A stretch of 64,000 nucleotides of DNA from Rubrivivax sp. (GCA_027487905.1 JAIYCR010000051.1:1-64000), one strand, 5' to 3'. Positions 48,388 through 57,263 are shown, numbered from the stretch's first letter. Made by a program: numbers and translations. Notes: generated from the sequence alone by a model not told the origin.

Positions 48388-51278
48388 GGCAGCTCTCCTG
48401 GCGGTGCGCTGGCCGCCGGTGGTGGGGTCGGTGCCCGGGTCAGGGCCGCCCCCGCCCACGGCAGCTCGAAGCAGAACTCGGCGCCCGGGGCGGCCACCAC
48501 CGCAGCGCCCTGCGGATCTTGACCCGGGGCCGCCGCGGTTGCTTGCCCTGGATCAGACTGCAGCCACAGGCGCCCGCCGTGGTGCTCGACGATCTGCCGG
48601 CTGATGGGCAGGCCCAGGCCGGTACCGGCAGGCCGGTTGGCCGCATCTCCGCCCTGGCGGAACTTCTCGAAGATCACGGCCCGTTGCGCCGCTGGTACGC
48701 CCGGCCCGTTGTCGCGGACGGACACCCGCAGCCCGGTGGGGCCCTCGCGCAGCGCCACCCGCACCTGCCCATCGGGGCGGGGCACGAACTTCACCGCGTT
48801 GGACAGCAGGTTGATGGCCACCTGCATCAGGCGGTCGGCGTCGCCGCGGATCGGCCGCGAAGGCGTGTGCAGGTCCAGCGTCAGCGTGGCTTGCTTCTCG
48901 CGGAACAGCTCGCCGGTGGCCTGCGCGGCCCGCTCCAGCAGCGCCTTCAGGTCGATGTCGGCGTCCTGCCAGTGGCCCTGGCCCGACTCGATCTTCGCCA
49001 GGTCGAGCACCTGGTTGACCAGGCGCGACAGGCGCTCGGCCTCGGCGACGACGATCTCCAGGAAGGGCTGCCGCTGATCTGCGGGCATCTGCGGGTCGTC
49101 GCGCATCAGCTCGGCCAGCGCCCGGATGGCGGTCAGCGGCGTGCGCAGCTCGTGCGTCACCGAGGACATGAAGTCGTCCTTCAAACGGTCCAGTCCCTGC
49201 AGCTGCTCATTGGCCGCGCGCAGTGCGTCACCGGCCTGCTGAAGGGAACGGCGCTGCGCCTCCAGCTGCTGGGAGTGGTCGCGCAGCTGCCGGGCTTCGC
49301 GCGAGGTGGCCTCCAGGATGCCCATCACGTCGGCCATGCCCAGCGGGTCCTCGCGCGCCACCTGCGCCACCACGACCCGCGCCGAAGCGGTGCCGATCAC
49401 GCCGGCCAGCCGCGTTTCCACCGCCTGCACCAATGCTGCGTCGGGCTGCAGCCGGCCCGCATCGGTCAGCCCGCGCTGCAGGGACTGCTCGCGCCAGAAG
49501 CGATTGGCGGGGGCAGGCCCGATGAAACGCCGCAGCAGCGCGAGCAACTCCGCCGGGCGGACGCTGCCGCGCCAGAACACCGGCGCCGCCGCCTCGGAGA
49601 CTTCGGTGCTGGCCTGCAGGAACAGCAGCGCCTGGGCGGCCTCCCGGGCGTTCGGCCCGCGCACCAGCGACACGCCCACATAGGCCGCTCCGTTGAGCAG
49701 CAGGCTCCAGAACAGCGCATGGGTGAGCGGGTCCAGCCCGCTCAGGCCGAAGAGCTGCTCGGGCCGCAGCAGCGTCCAGCCGAAGGGGCCATGCTCCAGG
49801 AAGCCCGCATCCAGCCAGCCTGACTTGGCGATCGACGGCAGCATCAGCGTGTAGGCCCAGGTGCAGGCGCCCACCACGAGTGCGGCCATCGCCCCGTCAC
49901 GCGTGCCGCCGCGCCACAGCAGCCCGCCGAGCAGGGCCGGCGCGAGCTGCGCCACCGCAGCGAAGCTGATGAGTCCGATGCTCACCAGCGCATAGGCCTC
50001 GCCGGCCAGGCGGAAGTAGGCATAGCCCAGCATCAGCACCCCCACGATGGCCAGGCGCCGGATGCCCAGCAGGAGAGCGCTGATGTCATGCCCTCGTCCG
50101 CCGATCCAGCGGGCCACCCGACGGCTGCGCAGCAGGCCGGGCAGCACCAGGTCGTTGCAGACCATGGTGGATGCGGCGATGGTCTCGACGATCACCATGC
50201 CGGTGGCGGCCGACAGCCCGCCGATGAAGGCCAGCAGCGCCAGCGCCGTGTGGCCCGAGCGCAGCGGCAGGCTCAGCACGAAGGTCTCGGCACCGGTGGT
50301 GGCGCCCCCGGACAGCAGCAGGCCACCCACCGCCACCGGCAGCACGAAGAGGTTGATGAGCAGCAGGTACAGCGGGAACACCCAGGCCGCGCGCCGCACA
50401 TGGCGTTCATCCACGGCCTCGACCACCATCACCTGGAACTGCCGCGGCAGCATCAGCACCGACAGCATGGCCAGCAGCATCAGCGCGAACCAGGCCGCTG
50501 GCGCGCTGCCCGGGGCGCCGCCCGCCGCGGCGGGCGTGCCGGCCGGCAGCTGCCACAGCCGCTCGAGTGCGGGCACCGCCTGCGCCTGGGCAAAGAGCGC
50601 CGAAGGTCCGTCGAACAGGCCCCAGGTGACGAACACGCCCACGGCCATGAAGGCCACGAGCTTGACCACCGACTCCAGGGCGACGGCCGCCACCAGGCCC
50701 TCGTGCCGCTCGCTGGCGTCCAGATGGCGCGTGCCGAAGACGATGGTGAAACCGGCCAGCCCGCAGGCGATGAAGAAGGTGGTGTCGGCCCACCAGGGCG
50801 CTGCGGGTGCCATGGCCGACAGGCTGCCCGGCGCCTGGGTGAGCGTGGCATAGGCCACCGACACCGCCTTGAGCTGCAGCGCCAGGTAGGGCACCAGCCC
50901 CACCACCGCGATGACGGTGACCGCAGCGGCCACCGCCGGGCTCTTGCCGTGGCGGCTGGCGATGAAGTCGGCGATGGAGGTGATGCGGTGGGTGCGGGCG
51001 ATGCGGATCATCCGCGGCAGCAGCACCGCCAGCAGCACCATCGCCAGCGTGGGCCCCAGATAGATGGGCAGGAACCACACGCCGCCGGTGGCGGCGCGGC
51101 CGATGCTGCCGAAATAGGTCCAGGCGGTGCAGAACACCCCCATGGACAGCGCATAGACCCACGCGTTGCCGATGACGCTGCGGCCCGCTGCACCGCGGCG
51201 GTCGGCCCAGGCGGCCACCCCGAAGAGCAGCCCGAGATAGCCGAAGGACGCGAGCAGGACCGTGGTGGACGAGAGCAT
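48384..51278 (-). CDS. Sodium:solute symporter-histidine kinase (CrbS/MxtR-like)
   Basis: 964 residues. Residues about 1-540 form a sodium/solute symporter domain with some 13 helices (SIADFIASRHGKSP, YLALQLKAVSVAY, RQFQVMVVEAVDERH). A linker with a helical signalling segment (about 560-690) leads to HisKA with His in SVTHELRTPLTAIR near 707. HATPase_c about 790-935 has NLLSNAVKF, RDNGPGVP and GTGLGLPISRQIVEHHGG. In Pseudomonas and Vibrio this architecture (MxtR/CrbS) controls acetate use through a LuxR-type regulator. No receiver is fused here; a separate one follows. ATGA overlap with that gene. No LuxR-type partner is in the window. Confidence 0.87.
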   Translation of the reverse strand: MLSSTTVLLASFGYLGLLFGVAAWADRRGAAGRSVIGNAWVYALSMGVFCTAWTYFGSIGRAATGGVWFLPIYLGPTLAMVLLAVLLPRMIRIARTHRITSIADFIASRHGKSPAVAAAVTVIAVVGLVPYLALQLKAVSVAYATLTQAPGSLSAMAPAAPWWADTTFFIACGLAGFTIVFGTRHLDASERHEGLVAAVALESVVKLVAFMAVGVFVTWGLFDGPSALFAQAQAVPALERLWQLPAGTPAAAGGAPGSAPAAWFALMLLAMLSVLMLPRQFQVMVVEAVDERHVRRAAWVFPLYLLLINLFVLPVAVGGLLLSGGATTGAETFVLSLPLRSGHTALALLAFIGGLSAATGMVIVETIAASTMVCNDLVLPGLLRSRRVARWIGGRGHDISALLLGIRRLAIVGVLMLGYAYFRLAGEAYALVSIGLISFAAVAQLAPALLGGLLWRGGTRDGAMAALVVGACTWAYTLMLPSIAKSGWLDAGFLEHGPFGWTLLRPEQLFGLSGLDPLTHALFWSLLLNGAAYVGVSLVRGPNAREAAQALLFLQASTEVSEAAAPVFWRGSVRPAELLALLRRFIGPAPANRFWREQSLQRGLTDAGRLQPDAALVQAVETRLAGVIGTASARVVVAQVAREDPLGMADVMGILEATSREARQLRDHSQQLEAQRRSLQQAGDALRAANEQLQGLDRLKDDFMSSVTHELRTPLTAIRALAELMRDDPQMPADQRQPFLEIVVAEAERLSRLVNQVLDLAKIESGQGHWQDADIDLKALLERAAQATGELFREKQATLTLDLHTPSRPIRGDADRLMQVAINLLSNAVKFVPRPDGQVRVALREGPTGLRVSVRDNGPGVPAAQRAVIFEKFRQGGDAANRPAGTGLGLPISRQIVEHHGGRLWLQSDPGQATAAAPGQDPQGAAVVAAPGAEFCFELPWAGAALTRAPTPPPAASAPPGELP

Positions 51279-51284
51279 CGCAAC

Positions 51285-51488
51285 TCAGCGCGGCCCGTCG
51301 GGGGGCTCGGCCAGAACGGCCAGCGCGGCGATCAGCAGGACCCAAAGCACGAAGAGCGCCAGCGGCCCCGCCGGCAGCCCGAACACGGTGCCGGCGCGGT
51401 CCCACAGCGCCACGAGCGGGAAGTTCATCAAGGCCATCGCGGCCGCGAAAAGCGCGAGCAGGCGTTGCGATCGGAGTCCCTTGAACAT
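51285..51488 (-). CDS. Small two-helix membrane protein in the acetate module
   Basis: 67 residues. A basic start (MFKGLRSQR) and two hydrophobic helices, about 10-30 and 38-60 (LLALFAAAMALMNFPLVALW; PLALFVLWVLLIAALAVLA), with a short polar tail. It lies 12 bases after the DUF294 gene and 6 bases before the symporter-kinase gene, so it is in one transcript with them. It resembles the small hypothetical membrane proteins that often precede SSS symporters, but I do not recognise a named family. Confidence 0.7.
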   Translation of the reverse strand: MFKGLRSQRLLALFAAAMALMNFPLVALWDRAGTVFGLPAGPLALFVLWVLLIAALAVLAEPPDGPR

Positions 51489-51500
51489 GAGGTCGTGGCC

Positions 51501-53021
51501 TCAGAGCGATTCGAGCCGGAACTGCTGCGCGATGAAGGCACGGAAGCGCTTGACGATGGCCAGCGAGTCGCGCAGCGGGTCGCGCTCCAGGGTGTCCAGG
51601 GCGCTGGGCCTTACGCGGTTGTCCGGCGCGCCGCCCGCGTGGCGCTGGCGCAGCTGGTGCTTCAGTCGCAGCGCCATCAGGAAGTGCAGCGCCTGCTGCA
51701 GGTCATCGGCCAACGCGGCGTCGATGCCGCCCGCCGCCACCAGCGAGCACAACCGGTCCACCGTGGCGCAGGCCCTCACGCGGTGTCGAAGCGCGAGCGA
51801 GCGAACCCCGTGGACGATGGGGAAGATGCCCAGCTTCTTCAGGTCGATGTCCTGCTCGTCGCGGCGAAAGCCCAGGCGCGCCCACCAGGAGGGGCCGTCG
51901 CCGAACTGGTCGGTGGCCTGGGCGAAGCGGGCGAGGAAGGCATCGTTGTCCACCAGCAGGCGGTCCAGGTGCGAACGGGCTTGTTCCAGGAGCGAAGCGT
52001 CGCCGGCCACCGCGGCGGCGTCCAGGAAGATGGCCAGGTGCATCGGCCCTTGCAGGTCCGGCCCGGCCCCGGCGCCGTGCAGCCACTGGCCGATGGCGGC
52101 CTGGAAGCCGGCCAGCGGCTGTCGCCACAGCGGGTTGGTCAGCATGATGTCGCCTGCGCACAGCGGATAGCCGAAGCCGGCCAGCGCCTGGTTGAAGCGC
52201 TGCGCCACCGCGGCCAGCTCGGCCGCGTCGATCTCGAAGCCGTCGCGCATCAGCAGCGCGTTGTCCTGGTCGGTCTTGAGGATCTGTTCGCCACGCCCCT
52301 CGCTGCCCATCACCAGCAGGCAGCTGTTGGCCACAAGGGCCGGTGGCGCCACGAGCGTCCACAGCCGCTTGAAAAGCCGGCCGTTGAGTTCGCCCACCAG
52401 GCGGGCGATGCGCTCCACGCGGATGCCCCCCTCGTGCAGCACCTGCACCATCGCGTCGATGCGGCCGGCGGCCGCCTGCAGGTCGTCCACCGTGCGGGCC
52501 TCGTCGATCTGCAGCGCCACGATGTGCGAGTGGTTGGCCACGAAGCTGACCAGATCGAGCTGCCCCAGCAGCCCCACGACGGTGGGGCCGTCGCGCACCA
52601 GCAGGCGGTGCACCCGGTGGCGCACCATCAGCCACAGGGCTTCGACGAGCTCGGTCTGGGGCGACACCGACACCAGGTCGAAGCGGGCGATGTCGCGCAC
52701 CGCCAGCTCGGACGGCGGCTGCTCGCGCAGCAGCGCGTCGCGCAGGTCGGTGGTGGTGAAGATGCCCAGCCGCTCGCCATCGCGCACCAGCGCGTGGGTG
52801 GCGCCCTGCTCGGCGAGTTGCCGGCACACGCTGACCAGGTCGTCGCTGCCGTCCACATAGACCGGGCGGCGCACGTAGAGGTCGCGCACGCGGGCGGTGG
52901 CGAAGAGCAGCAGCTCTCCGGCCACGCCCGCCTGCGCCGGCCCGCGCGCTGCGTCCGGGACCGGCGCCTGCGGCCAGCCGGCACCGTCTGCCTTGTCTGC
53001 CTCGGGGGATGCATCGCTCAT
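51501..53021 (-). CDS. CBS-domain/DUF294 nucleotidyltransferase-like protein
   Basis: 506 residues from the ATG at 53021. Two CBS motifs at about 65-185 (VRDLYVRRPVYVDGSDDLVSVCRQLAEQGATHALV; VRDIARFDLVSVSPQTELVEALWLMVRHRVHRLLV), which bind adenosine nucleotides. Then a nucleotidyltransferase-like domain with GSEGRGEQILKTDQDNALLM, the GlnD-type pattern, and a helical C-terminal substrate-binding region to 506. Such proteins recur beside ActP/DUF485 and an exonuclease gene (from memory, PA3232-PA3235 of P. aeruginosa). It may report energy charge to the acetate system; catalytic activity is not shown. Confidence 0.85.
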   Translation of the reverse strand: MSDASPEADKADGAGWPQAPVPDAARGPAQAGVAGELLLFATARVRDLYVRRPVYVDGSDDLVSVCRQLAEQGATHALVRDGERLGIFTTTDLRDALLREQPPSELAVRDIARFDLVSVSPQTELVEALWLMVRHRVHRLLVRDGPTVVGLLGQLDLVSFVANHSHIVALQIDEARTVDDLQAAAGRIDAMVQVLHEGGIRVERIARLVGELNGRLFKRLWTLVAPPALVANSCLLVMGSEGRGEQILKTDQDNALLMRDGFEIDAAELAAVAQRFNQALAGFGYPLCAGDIMLTNPLWRQPLAGFQAAIGQWLHGAGAGPDLQGPMHLAIFLDAAAVAGDASLLEQARSHLDRLLVDNDAFLARFAQATDQFGDGPSWWARLGFRRDEQDIDLKKLGIFPIVHGVRSLALRHRVRACATVDRLCSLVAAGGIDAALADDLQQALHFLMALRLKHQLRQRHAGGAPDNRVRPSALDTLERDPLRDSLAIVKRFRAFIAQQFRLESL

Positions 53022-53047
53022 CGTGGGCCGCCCCTGCAACAGGAAAG

Positions 53048-53078
53048 GGGGGCTGGGAGCGAAACGCCCGCAGCCCCC
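53048..53078 (-). terminator. Long hairpin between actP and the DUF294 gene, leaky terminator or attenuator
   Basis: GGGGGCTG (53048-53055) pairs with CAGCCCCC (53071-53078), extended inward by GG/CC and GCG/CGC around an AAA loop with two single-base bulges, about 13 bp in all. Read in the minus direction it is followed by a short pyrimidine stretch (CTTTCCT). It ends 26 bases before the DUF294 start, so it could reduce transcription from the actP operon into the downstream signalling genes. Confidence 0.45.
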
Positions 53079-53145
53079 TCGAGGACAGAAGGTGGCCGAG
53101 GCCGCCACCCGTCAGGATGGCCAGCGGCCTGGGCCCTTCGGGCGA

Positions 53146-54873
53146 TCAGTGGCCGGATGCGCCCGACGCGCCGATGCCCGTCTCCGATCGCACCTGCTGG
53201 GCGAGGAAGCCCGCCTTGTCCACCGCCGCGCGCTGGCTGCCGTCGAGCACCGAGAACAGCCAGATGCCCACAAAGCCGATGGTCATCGAGAACAGCGCCG
53301 GCGACGCGTAGGGAAAGAGCGCCGAGCCCTTGGGGTAACCCAGCGTGGCCTCCCACACCGCCGGCGACACCACCGTCAGCACCACCGAACTGATCAGGCC
53401 GAGGAAGCCGCCGATCACCGCACCGCGGGTGGTGCAGCCCTTCCACAGCACGCTCATCAGCAGCACCGGGAAGTTCGCCGACGCCGCGATGGCGAAGGCG
53501 AGCGACACCATGAAGGCGATGTTCTGCTTCTCGAAGGCGATGCCCAGCACCACCGCGATGATGCCCAGGCAGACGGTGGTGATCTTGGAGACGCGCAGCT
53601 CGGCCGCGCTGTCGGCCTTGCCGCCCTTGATCACCGTGCCGTAGAGGTCGTGCGACACGGCCGAGGCGCCCGACAGCGTGAGGCCGGCCACCACCGCCAG
53701 GATGGTGGCGAAGGCCACCGCCGAGATGAAGCCGAGGAACACGTTGCCGCCCACCGCATTCGCCAGGTGGATGGCCGCCATGTTGCCGCCACCCAGCAGG
53801 CCGCCCTTGGCGTCCAGGAACTGCGGGTTGGTCAGCACGAAGGTGATGGCGCCGAAGCCGATGATGAAGGTGAGGATGTAGAAGTAGCCGATCCAGGTGG
53901 TCGCCCACAGCACCGACTTGCGCGCCTCCTTGGCATTGGGCACGGTGAAGAAGCGCATCAGGATGTGCGGCAGCCCGGCGGTGCCGAACATCAGCGCCAT
54001 GCCGAAGCTGATGGCCGAGATCGGATCCTTGATGAAGCCGCCCGGGCCCATGATGCTGAAGCCCTGCTTGGCCGCTTCCTCCGGCGTCTTGCCGGCGTTC
54101 ACCGCCAGGTCGGTCTTGATCTGCACGGCCTTGCTGAACATGGCCTCGGGGCTGAAACCGAACTGCCACATCACCATCAGCGCCATGAAGCTCGCCCCGC
54201 CCAGCAGCAGGCAGGCCTTGATGATCTGAACCCAGGTGGTGGCCGTCATGCCGCCGAAGAGCACGTAGACCATCATCAGCGCGCCGACGATGACCACCGC
54301 GATCCAGTACTCCAGCCCGAAGAGCAGCTTGATCAGCTGGCCCGCGCCCACCATCTGCGCGATCAGGTAGAAGGCCACGACCACCAGCGTGCCGCTGGCC
54401 GCGAACACCCGAACCGGGGTCTGCGAGAAGCGGAAGGCGGCCACGTCGGCGAAGGTGAACTTGCCCAGGTTGCGCAGCCGCTCGGCCAGCAGGAAGGTGA
54501 CCACCGGCCAGCCCACCAGGAAGCCGATGGAGTAGATGAGGCCGTCGAAGCCGCCCACCATCACCGCCGCGGAGATGCCCAGGAAGGAGGCCGCCGACAT
54601 GTAGTCGCCGGCGATGGCCAGGCCATTCTGGAAGCCGGTGATGCCGCCGCCGCCGGTGTAGAAGTCGGCGGCGCTCTTGGTCTTGGCCGCGGCCCACTTG
54701 GTGATGAACAGGGTGCCGATCACGAAGATGCCGAACATGCCGATGGCCGTCCAGTTCGTGGCCTGCTTCTGCGCCTGGCCCAGGTCGGCACCGGCGGCCA
54801 CTGCCGCTGCGGCGACGCCGAACAGCGCGACCAGCGTGACGAGCTGGCGGACGGGGTTGCTCAGGCGGCTCAT
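53146..54873 (-). CDS. actP: Cation/acetate symporter ActP
   Basis: 575 residues, sodium/solute symporter family, about 13-14 helices including an N-terminal signal-like helix ([17 protein letters not shown]). ActP blocks: [38 protein letters not shown], the sodium-site region [28 protein letters not shown], and [25 protein letters not shown]. It imports acetate and related short acids. ATGA overlap with the DUF485 gene, the usual partner order (yjcH-actP). Confidence 0.9.
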   Translation of the reverse strand: MSRLSNPVRQLVTLVALFGVAAAAVAAGADLGQAQKQATNWTAIGMFGIFVIGTLFITKWAAAKTKSAADFYTGGGGITGFQNGLAIAGDYMSAASFLGISAAVMVGGFDGLIYSIGFLVGWPVVTFLLAERLRNLGKFTFADVAAFRFSQTPVRVFAASGTLVVVAFYLIAQMVGAGQLIKLLFGLEYWIAVVIVGALMMVYVLFGGMTATTWVQIIKACLLLGGASFMALMVMWQFGFSPEAMFSKAVQIKTDLAVNAGKTPEEAAKQGFSIMGPGGFIKDPISAISFGMALMFGTAGLPHILMRFFTVPNAKEARKSVLWATTWIGYFYILTFIIGFGAITFVLTNPQFLDAKGGLLGGGNMAAIHLANAVGGNVFLGFISAVAFATILAVVAGLTLSGASAVSHDLYGTVIKGGKADSAAELRVSKITTVCLGIIAVVLGIAFEKQNIAFMVSLAFAIAASANFPVLLMSVLWKGCTTRGAVIGGFLGLISSVVLTVVSPAVWEATLGYPKGSALFPYASPALFSMTIGFVGIWLFSVLDGSQRAAVDKAGFLAQQVRSETGIGASGASGH

Positions 54874-55181
54874 TTCAGCGCCCCCTTCACCACGGCGTCG
54901 GACAGCGCGTCGAACTCGGCGTTCGCGCGGCGCACATAGAAGGCGGTGATCACCACGGTGAAGACGATCACGCCCAGACCGATGGGCATGCCGATGGTGG
55001 TGGTCACGCCCTCGCCCAGGCGGGTGGCCAGGAAGGGCTTGTTGAAGGCCACCAGCAGGATGAAGCCGTAATACACGACCAGCATCGCGATGGTGAGCGT
55101 CCAGCCGAAGCTCGAGCGCTTGGCCTTGAGTTCCTGGTACTTGGGGTTCGCGGTGATCCGCGATACGAGTGCGTCGTCCAT
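54870..55181 (-). CDS. DUF485 membrane protein (YjcH-like), ActP partner
   Basis: 103 residues with two helices (about 28-50 and 62-84: [36 protein letters not shown]), the DUF485 pattern with [16 protein letters not shown] before and [12 protein letters not shown] after. AGGAG lies before the ATG at 55181. It is the first gene of the actP operon and overlaps actP by four bases. Function is unproven; presumed accessory to the symporter. Confidence 0.88.
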   Translation of the reverse strand: MDDALVSRITANPKYQELKAKRSSFGWTLTIAMLVVYYGFILLVAFNKPFLATRLGEGVTTTIGMPIGLGVIVFTVVITAFYVRRANAEFDALSDAVVKGALK

Positions 55182-55238
55182 GTTGTCTCCTCGGACAGGA
55201 AGTGACCCTTGCGGGGCTTGCCGGCATGGTGTTCCCGG

Positions 55239-55278
55239 GCTCTGACCGTGCTCTGACGCACCGCCAACAACGGCTGAC
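55239..55278 (-). promoter_or_regulatory. Three-site GTCAG motif upstream of the DUF485-actP operon
   Basis: Minus strand reads GTCAGC-N13-GCGTCAGA-N4-GGTCAGAGC. GTCAG cores are spaced 21 and 11 bp, and a further GTCAGC lies 22 bp upstream (55295-55300), so all fall near one DNA face. All 23 fixed bases and both spacers are identical to the site at 57141-57180 before the MHS transporter gene, in the same orientation. It lies 58-97 bp before the DUF485 ATG, so it is probably an activator site. Confidence 0.65.
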
Positions 55279-55382
55279 ACCGGGCTTTCCTGAAGCTGAC
55301 AAAGGCTCCTAGACCCCGAAATGACAAGGGTCAAGGTGGCAAAAATGACACTTGAAAGAGACAAGCAGCCGCCACGAAGGGA

Positions 55383-57065
55383 TCAATCCCGTGCGTCCAG
55401 CGAACGGCGGCTCGTTTCGGGAACGCCCAAGAGGGCGACCAGGCCGCTGACGATCACCACGCCCACCGGGTACCACAGCCCCTGCAGCAAGTTGCCGTGC
55501 TGGGCCACCAGCGCGAAGGCGATGGTGGGCATCAGCCCGCCGAACCAGCCGTTGCCCAGGTGGTAAGGCAGGCTCATGGAGGTGTAGCGGATGCGGGTGG
55601 GGAACATCTCGGCCAGCGTCGCCGCCAGCGGGCCATAGACCAGCGTGACCATGAGCACGAGCACCGTCAGCAGCCCCACGATCTGCCACCAGCGAAGCGA
55701 CCCGATGGCAATGGCCTGCGCCTCGGCCGGGTAGCCTGCGTCGGCGGTGGCCTGCACCAGGCCCGCGTGGAAAACGGCGATGGCGCGCACGCTGTCCTCG
55801 TCGTAGCGGTGGCGGTTGGGCTGGAGCGTTGCATCCGGCACGGCCAGCGCCTGCGAGCCCACGCTGACGGTCGCGCCAGGGCCGGGCCGGTGTTCGGTGG
55901 AATAGCCCAGGCCGGCGGCCGTCAGGTGCCGGCGCGCGATGTCGCAGCCGCTGGTGAAGTCCGCCTCGCGCGCCAGCGGGTTGCCCTGGAAGGAGCAGGT
56001 GGAGGCGTCGGCCAGCACGGTGATGGGCGCGCGCGCCTGCGCCAGGGCCAGGCCCGGGTTGGACACCGCGGCCAGCAGGGAAAACAGCGGGAAGATGGCC
56101 ACCGCCGCGAGGGCGAAGCCAGCCAGGATCACCGGCTTGCGGCCCACGCGGTCGGACAGCGCCCCGAACACGAGGAAGAAGGGCGTGCCGATCAGCAGGG
56201 CCACCGCCATCATCACCGTGGCGGCGGTGCCATCCACCTTCATGACCTGGGTCAGGAAGAAGAGCGCGTAGAACTGGCTCGTGTACCAGACGACCGCCTG
56301 CCCGGCGACGATGCCGAACAGCGCGAGCAGCACCCGCCTGAGGTTGGCCGGCTCGGCGAAGCTTTCCACGAGCGGCGAGCGCGAGGTCTGCCCGGATTCC
56401 TTCATCTGCCGGAACACCGGCGACTCGGTCAGCGACAGCCGGATCCACACGCTCAGCCCCAGCAGCACGACCGAGCCGACGAAGGGAATGCGCCAGCCCC
56501 AGTCGGCAAACGCAGCCTCGCCCACCAGCAGCCGCGTGCCCAGCACCACCACCAGGCTCAGGAAGAAGCCGAGCGTGGCAGTGGTCTGTATCCAGGCGGT
56601 GTAGGCGCCGCGGCGGCCCTGCGGCGCGTGTTCGGCCACATAGACGGCCGCGCCGCCGTACTCCCCGCCCAGGGCCAGCCCCTGGGCGATGCGCAGCACC
56701 ACCAGGATGATGGGCGCGGCCAGGCCGATGGCCTCCTGCGAGGGCAGCACGCCCACCGCGAAGGTGGACAGGCCCATCACCAGGATGGTGACCAGGAAGG
56801 TGTACTTGCGGCCGATGAGGTCGCCCAGGCGGCCGAACACCAGCGCGCCGAAGGGCCGCACCACGAAGCCCGCCGCGAAGGCCAGCAAGGCGAAGGCGAA
56901 GGCGGACTGCGAACCGAAACCCGCGAAGAACTGGTGGGCCAGGATGGCCGCCAGCGAACCGAAGAGGTAGAAGTCGTACCACTCGAAGACGGTGCCCAGG
57001 CTGGAGGCGAGCACCACTTTCTTCTGTTCAAGGCTCATCGAGCCGCGCTCGGACGAGGCGGTCAT
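55383..57065 (-). CDS. MHS-family (MFS) metabolite/proton symporter with a large hydrophilic insert
   Basis: 560 residues (MHS members are usually 420-450). Twelve helices expected; N-terminal block SLGTVFEWYDFYLFGSLAAIL, the loop 2-3 signature FGRLGDLIGRKYTFL, and EYGGAAVYVAEHAPQGRRG are clear MHS marks; the second-half repeat is GALSDRVGRKPVI. Between the halves of the C-terminal domain, residues about 360-470 form a mostly polar insert with two cysteines (STCSFQGN, TSGCDIARR), placed by topology outside the membrane. Likely substrates are small organic acids. The ATG at 57065 has CGGAG upstream; a start at 57038 is possible. It shares an upstream motif with the actP operon. Confidence 0.83.
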   Translation of the reverse strand: MTASSERGSMSLEQKKVVLASSLGTVFEWYDFYLFGSLAAILAHQFFAGFGSQSAFAFALLAFAAGFVVRPFGALVFGRLGDLIGRKYTFLVTILVMGLSTFAVGVLPSQEAIGLAAPIILVVLRIAQGLALGGEYGGAAVYVAEHAPQGRRGAYTAWIQTTATLGFFLSLVVVLGTRLLVGEAAFADWGWRIPFVGSVVLLGLSVWIRLSLTESPVFRQMKESGQTSRSPLVESFAEPANLRRVLLALFGIVAGQAVVWYTSQFYALFFLTQVMKVDGTAATVMMAVALLIGTPFFLVFGALSDRVGRKPVILAGFALAAVAIFPLFSLLAAVSNPGLALAQARAPITVLADASTCSFQGNPLAREADFTSGCDIARRHLTAAGLGYSTEHRPGPGATVSVGSQALAVPDATLQPNRHRYDEDSVRAIAVFHAGLVQATADAGYPAEAQAIAIGSLRWWQIVGLLTVLVLMVTLVYGPLAATLAEMFPTRIRYTSMSLPYHLGNGWFGGLMPTIAFALVAQHGNLLQGLWYPVGVVIVSGLVALLGVPETSRRSLDARD

Positions 57066-57140
57066 GGCAACTCCGGTTCGGGCCGACTGAGGGCGTGCGG
57101 GCGGTGCGGCGATCATGCGAACGACCCAGTGTGGTGAGCC

Positions 57141-57180
57141 GCTCTGACCCGCATCTGACGCCGGGCCCACCGCCGCTGAC
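57141..57180 (-). promoter_or_regulatory. Three-site GTCAG motif upstream of the MHS transporter gene
   Basis: Minus strand reads GTCAGC-N13-GCGTCAGA-N4-GGTCAGAGC, 76-115 bp before the ATG. It equals the actP-operon site in all 23 fixed positions and in both spacer lengths, while the 13-base spacer sequence differs, which argues for selection on a binding site rather than recent duplication. No convincing -35/-10 is visible downstream, fitting an activator-dependent promoter. Confidence 0.65.
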
Positions 57181-57220
57181 GGAAACGCCGCCGGCCTTCC
57201 ACCGGATTTCGACCCGCCGT

Positions 57221-57236
57221 CTAGGGTCTACCCTAG
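57221..57236 (+). promoter_or_regulatory. Palindromic activator site for the acyl-CoA ligase promoter
   Basis: CTAGGGT-CT-ACCCTAG, a perfect seven-base inverted repeat around two bases. Its centre (57228.5) is about 41.5 bp upstream of the start point predicted from TATAAC at 57258-57263, the class II activator position. It overlaps where a -35 would be; no consensus -35 is present. Confidence 0.55.
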
Positions 57237-57257
57237 GGCCAAGCCTTGAAACCGGGC

Positions 57258-57263
57258 TATAAC
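57258..57263 (+). promoter_or_regulatory. Candidate -10 element for the acyl-CoA ligase operon
   Basis: TATAAC in an AT-richer island, with transcription expected near 57270 and a leader of about 35 bases to the ATG at 57305. The -35 region is occupied by the end of the CTAGGGT palindrome. Confidence 0.5.

Noticed and set aside
55300-55382. TGTCATTTTTGC before the actP operon as a sigma-54 promoter
   Set aside because: The -24 GG is missing at the required ten-base spacing, so the match is only to the -12 half.
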